A DNA stretch of 59,836 nucleotides from an uncultured Christensenellaceae bacterium. GTDB taxonomy: Bacteria > Bacillota > Clostridia > Christensenellales > UMGS416. Positions 24,896 to 33,685 of the stretch are shown piece after piece. Position 1 is the first letter of the stretch, and the number at the start of each line of letters is the position of its first letter. A program made the position numbers and the translations under genes. The notes beneath the pieces were generated by a model, which saw only the letters and a list, made by a program, of their open reading frames with translations, made no database searches and was not told the DNA's origin. Location: NCBI GenBank assembly GCA_944376795.1, contig CALWDW010000024.1:1-59836 (forward strand). Direction: 5' to 3'.

Positions 24896-25921
24896 ATGCA
24901 AAAGGTGTATGGCGTTGTATTGGTGGGCTGCGGACACATTGGAGAGGAGCATATTCAGGATATCTACTACCGGGATGATATCCGGATTGCCGGCGTAGTG
25001 GACTTGCATGAGGAGACGGCGCGATGCTTTGCGCGACGGTTTGGCGCGGCCAGCTATGACGTGGATTACCGGCGGTATTTGGAGGATCCGAGCGTGGATA
25101 TCTTCATCATTGCCACATATACCGACTCACATCTTCCGATTATGCGGGACTGTGTTGCCCACGGCAAGCATGTCCTGTGCGAAAAGCCCATGGCCAAGAG
25201 CCTGGAGGACCTGCTCGCCTTCCGGCGGGAAGCCATTGCCGCTCCCGTTAAGGTGAAGATAGGGCACATCCTGCGGCACAATAAGACCTATATCAAGGCC
25301 CAGGAAATGATTGCCGAGGGGCTTCTCGGAAAGCCCCTGGTGATGCGCATGGCCCAGAACCATCATACCATGAATTGGCCCCGATACAAGCGGCTGATTC
25401 AGGATACCCCGCCTGTGCTGGACTGCGGCGTTCATTACTTTGACATTATGCAGTGGTTTACCGGCGCCCGGATTGAAAAGGTCATGGGGATTAAGCAAAA
25501 GATTGACTTGGACCTGTCGGACGACGAATACAACTATAGTATGTGTACCTGCATCCTGTCCGACGGTTCGGTGGGATTTTACGAGTCCGGGTGGGGAAAT
25601 GCCATGTCTTCTGGCAACCTGAAGGAGTTTGTCGGCCCGCTGGGGCGCATCCGGATTGTGTACAAGAATAATCGAACCAGTCACCAGGAGGAAGGCGATC
25701 TCCTGGAATTCTATGACGCGGTAAAGAAGGAATACCATACCATCAACATTGACGCCGACTACAAGCCCATGTATGACCAGCTGGAGGACCTTGTGCGGAT
25801 GATCGAGAAGGATATTCCCAACGACGAAGGTATCGAAATGGCCTTCTCCGCTACGCTGGTGGGCATGACCGCCGACGCCGCCCTCCGTGCGGGAGAGATC
25901 CGCGAGGTAGAGCGACTGTAA
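24896..25921 (+). CDS. Gfo/Idh/MocA family oxidoreductase
   Basis: This 341-residue protein has a Rossmann NAD(P) motif GCGHIG (11-16) and the family's CEKPMAK motif (EKP 96-98), followed by the C-terminal alpha/beta substrate domain with DCGVHYFDIMQWFTG. This family oxidises or reduces sugars, inositols and related hydroxy compounds. The substrate is not predictable, but a sugar-isomerase gene lies nearby on the opposite strand (27368-28234). It is a single-gene plus-strand unit inside a minus-strand region, with its own promoter and terminator. Confidence 0.92.
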   Translation: MQKVYGVVLVGCGHIGEEHIQDIYYRDDIRIAGVVDLHEETARCFARRFGAASYDVDYRRYLEDPSVDIFIIATYTDSHLPIMRDCVAHGKHVLCEKPMAKSLEDLLAFRREAIAAPVKVKIGHILRHNKTYIKAQEMIAEGLLGKPLVMRMAQNHHTMNWPRYKRLIQDTPPVLDCGVHYFDIMQWFTGARIEKVMGIKQKIDLDLSDDEYNYSMCTCILSDGSVGFYESGWGNAMSSGNLKEFVGPLGRIRIVYKNNRTSHQEEGDLLEFYDAVKKEYHTINIDADYKPMYDQLEDLVRMIEKDIPNDEGIEMAFSATLVGMTADAALRAGEIREVERL

Positions 25922-25950
25922 AGCGTCCGCCTTGCCGTATTCTGATGCCC

Positions 25951-25989
25951 GATGGCCGCCCTCCTCAGGGGTGCGGCCGTCATTTTTTT
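25951..25989 (+). terminator. Terminator of the Gfo/Idh/MocA gene
   Basis: GATGGCCGC (25951-25959) pairs with GCGGCCGTC (25973-25981), one G-U, followed by ATTTTTTT. Confidence 0.88.
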
Positions 25990-26062
25990 CCAATCATGCT
26001 TTGGGTAAAGAAGCGAGATACCCGATTGGCAGGAATCCAGGCAGTTTTGACCAGATAGCAGC

Positions 26063-26103
26063 AGCGTGCGACGGCGTAAAAGCGCCGTCGCACGCTCGTT
26101 TTT
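26063..26103 (+). terminator. Second strong hairpin between convergent genes
   Basis: A perfect 14-bp stem (26063-26076 with 26083-26096) over a 6-base loop is followed by CGTTTTT on the plus strand. It lies just past the stop of the minus-strand DUF3795 gene and may act in both directions. Confidence 0.75.
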
Positions 26104-26112
26104 GTGGCCGGT

Positions 26113-26547
26113 TTACCGCTGCTGATAGAGCAGGAGCTCCGGGGCTTGCCCTCTGCTGCTACAGCGGCATACCAGCAGAAATTCCTCATCACCCACAACG
26201 CCATAGCACCACTCGCTGCCAGGAATCTCGATTTGGTTTGCCCAGTAAACCCGATGATCCTTTAAAAACCTGGCTGTATCTCCACCCGGCAGCGGGTAGG
26301 CCAAATTGATGTAGCGGCCTATGACCAAATTTAAGGTATCTACATGCAGGCCGGGAAGCCCCAAGCCGTTGATCTCATCCATCTTCGCGCGCTGCAAGCG
26401 CAGAAATTCTTCCTGCCCTGCACGTGCCAACACCTCTGCCGCCACACAGCTCCCTCCCAAGGGGTGGCCGTTCGTTTGGCAGCAGCCGCCACATTCTTCC
26501 AACAGCGAGCACTTGTCGCAGCAGTCCAACCCACATAGTGTCTGCAT
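26113..26547 (-). CDS. DUF3795-like cysteine-rich protein
   Basis: The start at 26547 has GGAGGT 8 bases upstream. The 144-residue protein opens with MQTLCGLDCCDKCSLLEECGGCCQ, a cysteine cluster typical of DUF3795 and related proteins that may hold zinc or an iron-sulfur centre. The rest is a compact alpha/beta domain (WCYGVVGDEEFLLVCRC). Function is unknown. It is preceded on the same strand by mscL with a 74-base gap. Confidence 0.75.
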   Translation of the reverse strand: MQTLCGLDCCDKCSLLEECGGCCQTNGHPLGGSCVAAEVLARAGQEEFLRLQRAKMDEINGLGLPGLHVDTLNLVIGRYINLAYPLPGGDTARFLKDHRVYWANQIEIPGSEWCYGVVGDEEFLLVCRCSSRGQAPELLLYQQR

Positions 26548-26621
26548 AGCGATACCTCCAGGGCTTTTTTTCATTCTATCATGGACAGGACGCCATGGGA
26601 AGCTGGCATTTTCTTGCATGC

Positions 26622-27077
26622 TTATAGGGGGGCCGATTCCTCCGGGGCGGGCAGAAGGGAGGTGCAGTGGGGACAGCGGGTGGCCTCCTTTTCGATGGCC
26701 TGCAGGCAGTAGGGGCACTTGCGGGGCGGGGGCGTAGGCTCATGCTTTTTGGGGCGCTGCAGCCGGTTGATAACCTTGACCAGTAGGAATACGCAGACCG
26801 CTATGATCAGAAAGTCGATCACTTTGGTGAGGAAGGCGCCGTAATTGATGGAGGCGGCGTTATCTCCGGTTCCTAGTGCAACGGAGAGACCGGAAATGTC
26901 CACACCTTGGGTGATGAGGCTCAACACCGGCGTAAGAATGTCGTTGACCAAGGACGTGACGATGCCCGAAAACGCGCTGCCGATGATGACGCCGACAGCC
27001 ATATCCATGACGTTGCCGCGCACGGCAAAGGTTTTAAATTCCTGAACCAATGTTTTGGCCCGCTTATGAAAACCCAT
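26622..27077 (-). CDS. mscL: Large-conductance mechanosensitive channel MscL with C-terminal zinc ribbon
   Basis: This 151-residue protein has the MscL signature FKTFAVRGNVMDMAVGVIIGSAFSGIVTSLVNDIL for the first membrane helix and pore, then a second helix (VIDFLIIAVCVFLLVKVINRL). The bundled helix at the C-terminus of Escherichia coli MscL is replaced here by KCPYCLQAIEKEATRCPHC, a four-cysteine zinc ribbon at about 119-137. Zinc-ribbon tails on MscL occur in some Firmicutes and Actinobacteria. Their effect on gating is not known to me. SD AGGAGG lies 8 bases before the ATG. Confidence 0.95.
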   Translation of the reverse strand: MGFHKRAKTLVQEFKTFAVRGNVMDMAVGVIIGSAFSGIVTSLVNDILTPVLSLITQGVDISGLSVALGTGDNAASINYGAFLTKVIDFLIIAVCVFLLVKVINRLQRPKKHEPTPPPRKCPYCLQAIEKEATRCPHCTSLLPAPEESAPL

Positions 27078-27114
27078 GCGTAAATCCTCCTATTTCCTTG
27101 TGATGATATATTGG

Positions 27115-27144
27115 CGAAAAACAAAGCCCCGGAGCCGGGGCTTT
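27115..27144 (-). terminator. Terminator of the 46-residue protein gene (minus strand)
   Basis: AAAGCCCCGG and CCGGGGCTTT (27123-27144) form a 10-bp palindromic stem. On the minus strand it is followed by GTTTTTC. Confidence 0.88.
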
Positions 27145-27158
27145 GGATGGACAGACCG

Positions 27159-27299
27159 TTACTTGGGAGAGAGTGGGGGCTTCGTGGTCGAAAGGACGGC
27201 ATCCTCCTTGAGTGACTCCTCTTCCCGGCGGGCCTCCAAAAAGTCCTCGATACTGCCTGTCAAAAGAAACCGTTCCCACGGATCGGGTTGTTTGCGCAT
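27159..27299 (-). CDS. 46-residue conserved-looking small protein
   Basis: An ATG at 27299 has AAGGAGG 9 bases upstream and a strong terminator just after the stop, so the unit looks real despite its size. The product reads MRKQPDPWERFLLTGSIEDF at its start, then acidic and charged residues. The 'DPWERFLxTGxxEDxL' opening resembles YqzL-like or other unnamed small proteins found across Clostridia. Function is unknown. Confidence 0.65.
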   Translation of the reverse strand: MRKQPDPWERFLLTGSIEDFLEARREEESLKEDAVLSTTKPPLSPK

Positions 27300-27367
27300 G
27301 CGTGGTACCTCCTTGACTTGCCTGGAGGTATTGTTTCCCGAAGCGGAGATTTGTTTCAAGGGAATCC

Positions 27368-28234
27368 TTACCACGCGGGACGATCGGCGAGATGGATATC
27401 CAGAGCGCGGCGGATATAGTCCAGGCTGGCCGACAAATCCTGGAAGCTGTCCCGTTCATAGGCCAGGTCATGGTCGGCTACCAAGAAGTCCGGCTTACAG
27501 GCCAGGACATAGGGAAGCTGTGCTGGGGTATTGACCACACCATATCCACAGGGCCTGAATTCAAAGTGCCGGAGCTCCGGGCCGCCGCGGCGGTCGCCTA
27601 GCGACTGAATGGGGCCGGCGGTGGCGGGACCGTTTTTTTTCGTGCTGTCCATGTAATAGTCTTTTAAATGGATAACCGGGCAGCGGCTGCGGTACTTTTG
27701 CAGGTAGAAGAGGGGGTCGGCTCCGGCAATGGACATCCATCCCAGGTCCGGCTCCAGGCAAAGGGCCTGGGCGGCAGGGTGGTCCATGATGCGATCCAGA
27801 AGGGGCACACCCTCCACGGGCTGCAGCTCAGCTGCGTGGTTGTGGAAAAGCAGGGTCATACCGAAGTCGGGCGCCATCTGCGCCCAGGCGCCTACCGACG
27901 CCATCACCGTATCCAAAAGATGCAGATCGGTATAAATCGCCTCCGGCAGGCCGCTAACCGTCAGGTAGCGGCAGCCAGCCGCCTGATGCTGAAGGAAGAC
28001 TTCCTGGGCATTGGCTGCAAAGTCCGCATAAGGAACGTGATCCCCCAGGGATATAAGCCCTAATTCCCGCATTTTCTGTCCGACGGCAGCGGGTTCCTGA
28101 CCGAAAAAGCCGAGGAACTCCACTCCGTCAAAGCCGATGGCTTTGAGCCGCTCCAGCACGCGGAGTAGGTCGCTGGAGCACGCTTCCCGCAGAATGAAAA
28201 GGGGAGATGCGATGGGTAACGGATTCTGCTGCAT
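27368..28234 (-). CDS. Sugar phosphate isomerase/epimerase (AP endonuclease 2 fold)
   Basis: This 288-residue TIM-barrel protein starts at 28234 behind GAGGAGG. Motifs fit the IolE/hydroxypyruvate isomerase-like superfamily: IGFDGVEFLGFFG near the start, LLFHNHAAELQPVEG with a metal-binding His, LCLEPDLGWMSIAGAD and VIHLKDYYMD near the end. The metal ligands E, D, H and E appear present. The substrate is unknown. A shorter paralog lies at 50989-51783. Its own promoter is visible upstream. Confidence 0.88.
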   Translation of the reverse strand: MQQNPLPIASPLFILREACSSDLLRVLERLKAIGFDGVEFLGFFGQEPAAVGQKMRELGLISLGDHVPYADFAANAQEVFLQHQAAGCRYLTVSGLPEAIYTDLHLLDTVMASVGAWAQMAPDFGMTLLFHNHAAELQPVEGVPLLDRIMDHPAAQALCLEPDLGWMSIAGADPLFYLQKYRSRCPVIHLKDYYMDSTKKNGPATAGPIQSLGDRRGGPELRHFEFRPCGYGVVNTPAQLPYVLACKPDFLVADHDLAYERDSFQDLSASLDYIRRALDIHLADRPAW

Positions 28235-28284
28235 AATGATGCCTCCTCTATCTTTTGTCAGAACACGGCCACCAATTCTCCCCC

Positions 28285-28314
28285 AGTATAGCATAGCTCT
28301 GTTTCGGGTGTCCA
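28285..28314 (-). promoter_or_regulatory. Minus-strand promoter of the sugar isomerase gene
   Basis: On the minus strand TGGACA (plus 28309-28314) and TATACT (plus 28285-28290) are separated by 18 bases. Confidence 0.6.
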
Positions 28315-28374
28315 GGGGAGCGGGCGGCATGAAGCCTGTATTCTGCGCATAGCATGGGACGGGGGGCATGTGGA

Positions 28375-28653
28375 ATGAAGTATAATGAGCAGAGCATTCT
28401 GGGCCGGGCCCAGCTTCCGGAAGATGTGCTGCTGCATCTGCCCATGCTGCATGTGCTGGGAACGCGCCGCATGGTGATCGAGAACCACTGCGGGATTCAG
28501 GAGTACACCTCCGAACGGATCCGCGTGGATACCCATCATGGACAAATCATCTGCCGGGGACGAGACCTTATGGTTCGCGCCATGGATCGAGAAGACCTTT
28601 GGATCACAGGGAGGATTGAGACGGTGGAGCTTTCCGGGCTAGAGGAGGTCTAA
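28375..28653 (+). CDS. yqfC: YqfC/YabP family sporulation protein
   Basis: This 92-residue protein, from the ATG at 28375, has the YabP/YqfC pattern: LPMLHVLGTRRMVIENHCGIQEYTSERI, then IICRGRDLMVRAMDREDLWITGRIETVEL. The family is made in the mother cell under SigE in B. subtilis. Its molecular role is not settled. Its stop overlaps the yqfD start (TAATG). It heads the block yqfC-yqfD-phoH-pgpH-ybeY-era, one of the strongest signs that the organism forms spores. Confidence 0.92.
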   Translation: MKYNEQSILGRAQLPEDVLLHLPMLHVLGTRRMVIENHCGIQEYTSERIRVDTHHGQIICRGRDLMVRAMDREDLWITGRIETVELSGLEEV

Positions 28654-29840
28654 TGCAGGGATTTTTGTGGTATTTTGCCATGGGATGTGTTAGAATATCC
28701 GTATCTGGACTGCGTATGGAGCGGTTTATCAATCGGGCCGTCCGCAGCGGCGTCACGCTGCGCAATATGCAGCGGCGGAGCTATACCCTGCTGGAACTGG
28801 AAACTGACCTGCGCGGACGGCGGGTGTTAGCCCGCTTGGCACAGGAATTGGGAATGACCTTACGGGTGCTTTCCGTCCATGGCGTACCCGGTTGGCTGCG
28901 GACGGCGCGCCGTCGCTGGAGCCTGGCTGTCAGCATACTGGCGGCCGCGGCTGTGATTCTTGTGGCTAGCCAGTTTGTGTGGTTTGTCCGCATGGAGAGC
29001 GACCTGCCGGGGGAGGTGCAGTTCCGGGTGGAGCAGTCTCTGGCAGAGTTGGGCGTGAAGGCCGGCTGCCTGCGGAGCCAGGTGGATACGCAGCGGGTAC
29101 AGGCGTGCCTCCGGCGGGACTATCCGGAGATTGCCTTTATTGGCCTGCGGCTTCGGGGAATGGTCCTCTCGGTACAGATCGTTGCAGCGGTGCCTGAGGG
29201 AGATATTCTGGATACTGATGCCCCCAGTCAATTGGTAGCAGGGAAAACCGGCGTGGTGGAGAAGGTTATTACCACGGAAGGCCGGGCCCTGGTGCAGCCT
29301 GGGGATGTGGTGGTTCCCGGAACGGTGCTCATCAGCGGACAGGTTCCAACCCAGGACGCAGACGTGACGGTGGATCGGTACGTCCACGCCCAGGGGCAGG
29401 TGCTGGCGCGGGTACACTACCGAGGCGTTGCGAATGCGGCCATTGGGGAGCCGGTCTTTATCCGGACGGCCGACCGTACCGTCCACTGGGTTTTGGAGCG
29501 GGAGGGGGAGAGCATCCTCTTGGCTGGAAGGGAGCTGACGTATGATGCCAGCCACTTTGCGGAGGAGAGCTATGCGATTCCCTGGATTACCGAGTGGTGG
29601 GGCTGGCGCATCTCCCGGCAGGTATATACCCGGATGGAGCAGTACGCGCCGCTCTCTCTGGAGGCGCTGGAGCAGCTCTTGTGCAGGCAGGCCGCTCACC
29701 AGGCTCTGCAAAGCTTGGAAGATGGGGAGATCTTGTCCAGAAGCCATCGCGCCTGGATCCAGAATGGACGCCTCTATGTAGAGGCGGCCTATACCGTTCG
29801 GGAGGATATTGCCCAGAGTATTCCCATGACGGGAACCTAG
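28653..29840 (+). CDS. yqfD: YqfD family sporulation protein
   Basis: This 395-residue protein begins within the yqfC stop. The cytoplasmic N-terminal part (about 1-90) has LRMERFINRAVRSGVTLRNM, then a single membrane segment at about 91-112 and a long extracytoplasmic region rich in beta strands (LRLRGMVLSVQIVAAVPEGDILD, KTGVVEKVITTEGRALVQPGDVV). This is the standard YqfD layout. The gene is needed for normal sporulation in B. subtilis, mechanism unknown. Confidence 0.92.
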   Translation: MQGFLWYFAMGCVRISVSGLRMERFINRAVRSGVTLRNMQRRSYTLLELETDLRGRRVLARLAQELGMTLRVLSVHGVPGWLRTARRRWSLAVSILAAAAVILVASQFVWFVRMESDLPGEVQFRVEQSLAELGVKAGCLRSQVDTQRVQACLRRDYPEIAFIGLRLRGMVLSVQIVAAVPEGDILDTDAPSQLVAGKTGVVEKVITTEGRALVQPGDVVVPGTVLISGQVPTQDADVTVDRYVHAQGQVLARVHYRGVANAAIGEPVFIRTADRTVHWVLEREGESILLAGRELTYDASHFAEESYAIPWITEWWGWRISRQVYTRMEQYAPLSLEALEQLLCRQAAHQALQSLEDGEILSRSHRAWIQNGRLYVEAAYTVREDIAQSIPMTGT

Positions 29841-29893
29841 ATTATGAACAGAAGCGTCTCCGTAGGGAGGCGTGGGGAGGAAATCTTTCGAGT

Positions 29894-30892
29894 ATGATGC
29901 CAGAGACGAGTCACAGTGATGTACGGATTCCTTTGACCGAGGAGGGGATGGCTCCAGCCCTTTTTGGAGCTTTTGACGAGAATATGAAACTTTTGGAAAG
30001 CGAGACGGGGACGCGGATCCGCCTGGAGGAGGACACCCTGGTCATTACGGGGGAGGAGGAGCATGTCCAGGTGGCAAGCGGCGTAATCCAGGCCATGATG
30101 GGCATGATCCGCCGCAAAGAGCCAGTGGACAGGTCCCGCCTGCGCTATGCCATCACCCTCGCCCGAGAGGGGAACGCCGAGATGATCCGGGAAATCATGT
30201 CCGGGGTTATCTTGGTGACCACCCGGGGCAAACAGATCAAATGCCGTACCCTGGGACAGAAGCAATATGTTGAGGCGCTGAAGAAAAACGAAGTCGTTTT
30301 TGCCATCGGTCCCGCGGGAACGGGAAAAACCTATTTGGCTATGGCCATGGCCGTGCTGGCGCTAAAAAACAAAGAGGTTACCCGTATCATACTAACCCGG
30401 CCGGCGGTGGAGGCAGGCGAAAAACTGGGGTTCCTTCCTGGCGACCTGCAAAATAAGGTGGATCCTTATCTCCGGCCGCTTTACGATGCGCTGTATGAGA
30501 TGATTGGCGTGGAGAACTACGCCAAACTCCAGGAGAAGGGGATTATTGAGGTGGCGCCTATGGCTTACATGCGCGGCCGCACCCTGAATGATGCCTTCAT
30601 CATACTGGACGAAGCCCAGAATGCCACCTGTGAGCAGATGAAGATGTTCTTAACCCGTATGGGGCAGGGATCTCGCATGGTAATTACGGGGGACGTGACC
30701 CAGATCGACCTGCCGCGGGAGAAGATGAGCGGCCTGGTAGAGGCCGCGGAAGTCCTGCGGGATGTGCCGGGTATTGCCATTACTCGCCTGACCAGCCGGG
30801 ATGTGGTGCGCCATGAATTGGTACAAGCTATCATCAACGCCTATGAAAAGCACGATGCCAAGAAAAAGAGCCGCGGAGGGCACGGAGCATGA
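29894..30892 (+). CDS. phoH: PhoH family ATPase/RNA-associated protein
   Basis: The start is the ATG at 29894 (or the adjacent 29897). GGGGAGG lies about 14 bases upstream, a long spacing. The 332-residue product has a KH-like N-terminal region (about 1-100) and a superfamily 1 ATPase domain with Walker A GPAGTGKT (139-146), Walker B IILDEAQNAT (D239) and ITGDVTQIDLPR. PhoH proteins (PhoH/PhoL) are linked with YbeY in RNA metabolism. It overlaps pgpH by 4 bases. Confidence 0.95.
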   Translation: MMPETSHSDVRIPLTEEGMAPALFGAFDENMKLLESETGTRIRLEEDTLVITGEEEHVQVASGVIQAMMGMIRRKEPVDRSRLRYAITLAREGNAEMIREIMSGVILVTTRGKQIKCRTLGQKQYVEALKKNEVVFAIGPAGTGKTYLAMAMAVLALKNKEVTRIILTRPAVEAGEKLGFLPGDLQNKVDPYLRPLYDALYEMIGVENYAKLQEKGIIEVAPMAYMRGRTLNDAFIILDEAQNATCEQMKMFLTRMGQGSRMVITGDVTQIDLPREKMSGLVEAAEVLRDVPGIAITRLTSRDVVRHELVQAIINAYEKHDAKKKSRGGHGA

Positions 30893-33177
30893 AAAAGCAG
30901 CTTCCAAATAGGAGAGGCTCTCGGGAAACCCAGGCTGGTGACGGCAGGGTCACTTTTCGGGAAAGAATGGGACAATGGCAGGGGGTGTTTCTGCGCTCTT
31001 TGACGGCGCTGATCACCTTTGGCTGCATTTTCACCATTCTGTGGGTGGCCGCAATGCCGGAGCAGCTGGGCCTGGTGGAGGGAGAGATCTCCGACACCAC
31101 CGTCTATGCGCCCCGGGACGTGGTGGATACCATCACCACCCAGGCCAATCGGGATGCGGCCTATGAAGAGGCCATGACGACCAACCGCAAGTTCAGCCAG
31201 GATGCGACCATTGCCAAGAGCGTCATGCAGAACCTGGAGGATTGCTTCCAGTCTATGGAAGAGGTCCGCGCTCTGGGGGTGCAGGAGCGGCAGCGGATGG
31301 AGGCCCAGTTCAGTATGCCGCCCTTCTACCAGACGGCGACCCCGGTTCCGGAGGAGACGCCAGTGGCCGAGGAAGGCGCCGGAACGGAGACCGAGGACAC
31401 TGAGGATGTTGTCTATACCTCTGCTTTTTTGTCTACCGTGCTGGAGAAGCTGCAAGGCGAATTCACCGAGAACGAGGCAACTATTATACTCAATATGTCG
31501 GACGAAAGCTTTGAGACCATGCGGGAGCTGGTCACCGAGCAGTTCCAGACGGAAATGACCAATGGCATCAGTGAGGATAACCTTGCCAGCCGGCAGAACG
31601 CCATCAGCCAGAGGATCGGGGACAGCCTGAGCAATGAGGAGAAGCTGGTGGTAGATGCCCTCGCCTACCAGTTCCTGGAGGCTAACCGGTTTTATGATGA
31701 AGCGGGCACCATCCAGCAGGCGGAGGAAGTCGCCGAAGCCGTGGAGGATGTGGTAATTCGCAAGGGACAGCGCATTGTGGCCCAGGGCGAGCCGGTAACC
31801 GCCGTGCAGATCCAGATCCTGACCGACCTGGGACTGCTGAGCGCGGGCGAAAGCACCACCCGTATGATGGTGGGCTTGATTCTGGTCCTAGTGGTGCTCT
31901 TTGGTATGACGGCTATGTATCTGCAGGTCTTTGATAAGGAGTATCTCCTGGATACAGGCAAGCTCTTGCTTCTGTGCCTGACGGTGGTGTTGACGCTGGG
32001 ACTGTGCACCCTGACCCAGCCGATTAATCTTTATTTATCGCCTTCCCTGCTGGTGGCCATGTGGCTGGCCAGCATGACCAACCGCCGTCTGGCCATTTTT
32101 ATGAACGTGATGATGGCCATCCTGGTAGGCATTTTGACTTCGGATCCTGCCAGTGTGATTTCCACTTCGGCGTTCCCGGTGGTTTTGAGCAATGTGCTGG
32201 GCGGCACGGCCGCCATCGTAATGCTGGGCTATGGCTCCAACCGCGTGACCGTAATTAATGCGGGCCTGGTCAGCGGCTTGGTGGTGGCCCTGACCTTGGG
32301 CGCAGTGGAGATGATGGCCAGCCTCAATTGGCAGGGGATTTTCAACAGCGCCTTCATTGGAATGTGCAGCAGTCTACTGGCCTCGGTGGTCTGTCTGGGG
32401 ACGCTGCCGGTATGGGAATATGTATTCCACCTGGTAACGCCCATGAAGCTCTTGGAGCTGTCCAATCCCAACCAGCCGCTGCTTAAACAGCTGCTGCTGG
32501 AGGCGCCGGGTACCTATCACCACTCCATCGTGGTGGGGAACCTTGCCGAGAGTGCTGCCGAGGCCGTGGGCGGCAATCCTATGCTGGCCCGTACCGGCGC
32601 CTGCTATCACGATATTGGGAAAATGCGCCGGCCTTACTTCTTCAAGGAGAACCAAATCGGCCCGGAGAATCCCCATGACTCTATCTCTACCGAGCTTTCG
32701 GTGAAGATCATCACCAGCCACGTGACCGACGGCCTGGAAATGGCCCGGCGGCACCGCCTACCGCCCCAGATCATGGACATTATCGAGCAGCACCACGGCA
32801 ATACCTTGGTGAGTTACTTCTATTATAAGGCCCGCAACGAGGCGGAGGACCCCGATTCCGTCCGGCCGGAGGATTACCGCTATCCCGGCCACCGGCCTAC
32901 CAGCAAGGAGGCTGCTATCATCATGATGGCTGACTCGGTGGAGGCCGCTGTGCGCACTTTGGTCAAGCCCACGCCGAAGTCCATTGAGGAAATGGTACGT
33001 AAGATCGTCAAGGGGAAGTTTGACGATGGACAGATGGATGAGTGTAACCTGACCATGGGCGACTTCGAGACGCTGATCCATGTCTTTGTCAACGTACTCA
33101 GCGCCATTTATCACGAGCGCATTGTCTATCCCAGCGATGTGCCGAAGCCCAAGATCATTCAGGAGGAGCGGACATGA
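30889..33177 (+). CDS. pgpH: PgpH-type cyclic-di-AMP phosphodiesterase (7TM-HD, YqfF)
   Basis: This 762-residue protein has one N-terminal membrane segment (about 35-60), then a large extracytoplasmic region (about 65-325), seven membrane segments (about 325-515) and a C-terminal HD domain. HD residues: H544/H545 in TYHHSIVVGNL, H574-D575 in ACYHDIGKMRRP and further His in EQHHGNTLV. This is the layout of PgpH, which hydrolyses c-di-AMP to pApA. The external domain carries an acidic low-complexity insert (VPEETPVAEEGAGTETEDTE, about residues 151-171) that looks unstructured. The gene is coupled at both ends by ATGA overlaps. Confidence 0.95.
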   Translation: MKKQLPNRRGSRETQAGDGRVTFRERMGQWQGVFLRSLTALITFGCIFTILWVAAMPEQLGLVEGEISDTTVYAPRDVVDTITTQANRDAAYEEAMTTNRKFSQDATIAKSVMQNLEDCFQSMEEVRALGVQERQRMEAQFSMPPFYQTATPVPEETPVAEEGAGTETEDTEDVVYTSAFLSTVLEKLQGEFTENEATIILNMSDESFETMRELVTEQFQTEMTNGISEDNLASRQNAISQRIGDSLSNEEKLVVDALAYQFLEANRFYDEAGTIQQAEEVAEAVEDVVIRKGQRIVAQGEPVTAVQIQILTDLGLLSAGESTTRMMVGLILVLVVLFGMTAMYLQVFDKEYLLDTGKLLLLCLTVVLTLGLCTLTQPINLYLSPSLLVAMWLASMTNRRLAIFMNVMMAILVGILTSDPASVISTSAFPVVLSNVLGGTAAIVMLGYGSNRVTVINAGLVSGLVVALTLGAVEMMASLNWQGIFNSAFIGMCSSLLASVVCLGTLPVWEYVFHLVTPMKLLELSNPNQPLLKQLLLEAPGTYHHSIVVGNLAESAAEAVGGNPMLARTGACYHDIGKMRRPYFFKENQIGPENPHDSISTELSVKIITSHVTDGLEMARRHRLPPQIMDIIEQHHGNTLVSYFYYKARNEAEDPDSVRPEDYRYPGHRPTSKEAAIIMMADSVEAAVRTLVKPTPKSIEEMVRKIVKGKFDDGQMDECNLTMGDFETLIHVFVNVLSAIYHERIVYPSDVPKPKIIQEERT

Positions 33178-33677
33178 CGCTGATCATCGAGAACGAAGCT
33201 GGCTGTCAGGTGGACGAGGAACTGCTGCGGGCGCTGGCACAGGCCAGCCTGGATGCCTGTGGTATTCAGGAGGCAGTGCAAGTGGGGCTGACTTTGGTTA
33301 CCGATGCGGCCATCCACGAGATGAACCGTACATACCGAGGGGTGGACCGGCCCACCGACGTGCTGTCCTTCCCACTGCTAGATTTTTCCGAGGAATACGA
33401 GGAACTGGACGCCGATTCCTGGCAGGAGGAGGCCGATCCGGACATGGATCCGGAGAGTGGGGAACTGCTGCTGGGGGATATTGTAATATCCCTGGAGACG
33501 GCCGCCCGTCAGGCCGAGGCCTATGGCCATAGCTTTCAGCGGGAGGTGGGCTATCTGCTGGTACACGGCATGATGCACCTAATGGGCTATGACCACGAGA
33601 CCGAGGAGGACAAGGCCATCATGCGTGAAATGGAGGAGGAGGCCCTGGAGAGGCTCGGCCTCACCCGGGAGGAATAA
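33174..33677 (+). CDS. ybeY: Endoribonuclease YbeY
   Basis: This 167-residue protein has the UPF0054 zinc motif HGMMHLMGYDH with H131, H135 and H141, preceded by TDVLSFPLLDF and LGDIVISLETA. YbeY acts in 16S rRNA 3' maturation and ribosome quality control. It overlaps pgpH by 4 bases and is 8 bases from era. The segment SEEYEELDADSWQEEADPDM before LLLGDIVIS is an acidic insertion longer than in E. coli. Confidence 0.96.
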   Translation: MTLIIENEAGCQVDEELLRALAQASLDACGIQEAVQVGLTLVTDAAIHEMNRTYRGVDRPTDVLSFPLLDFSEEYEELDADSWQEEADPDMDPESGELLLGDIVISLETAARQAEAYGHSFQREVGYLLVHGMMHLMGYDHETEEDKAIMREMEEEALERLGLTREE

Positions 33678-33685
33678 GAGGCAAT

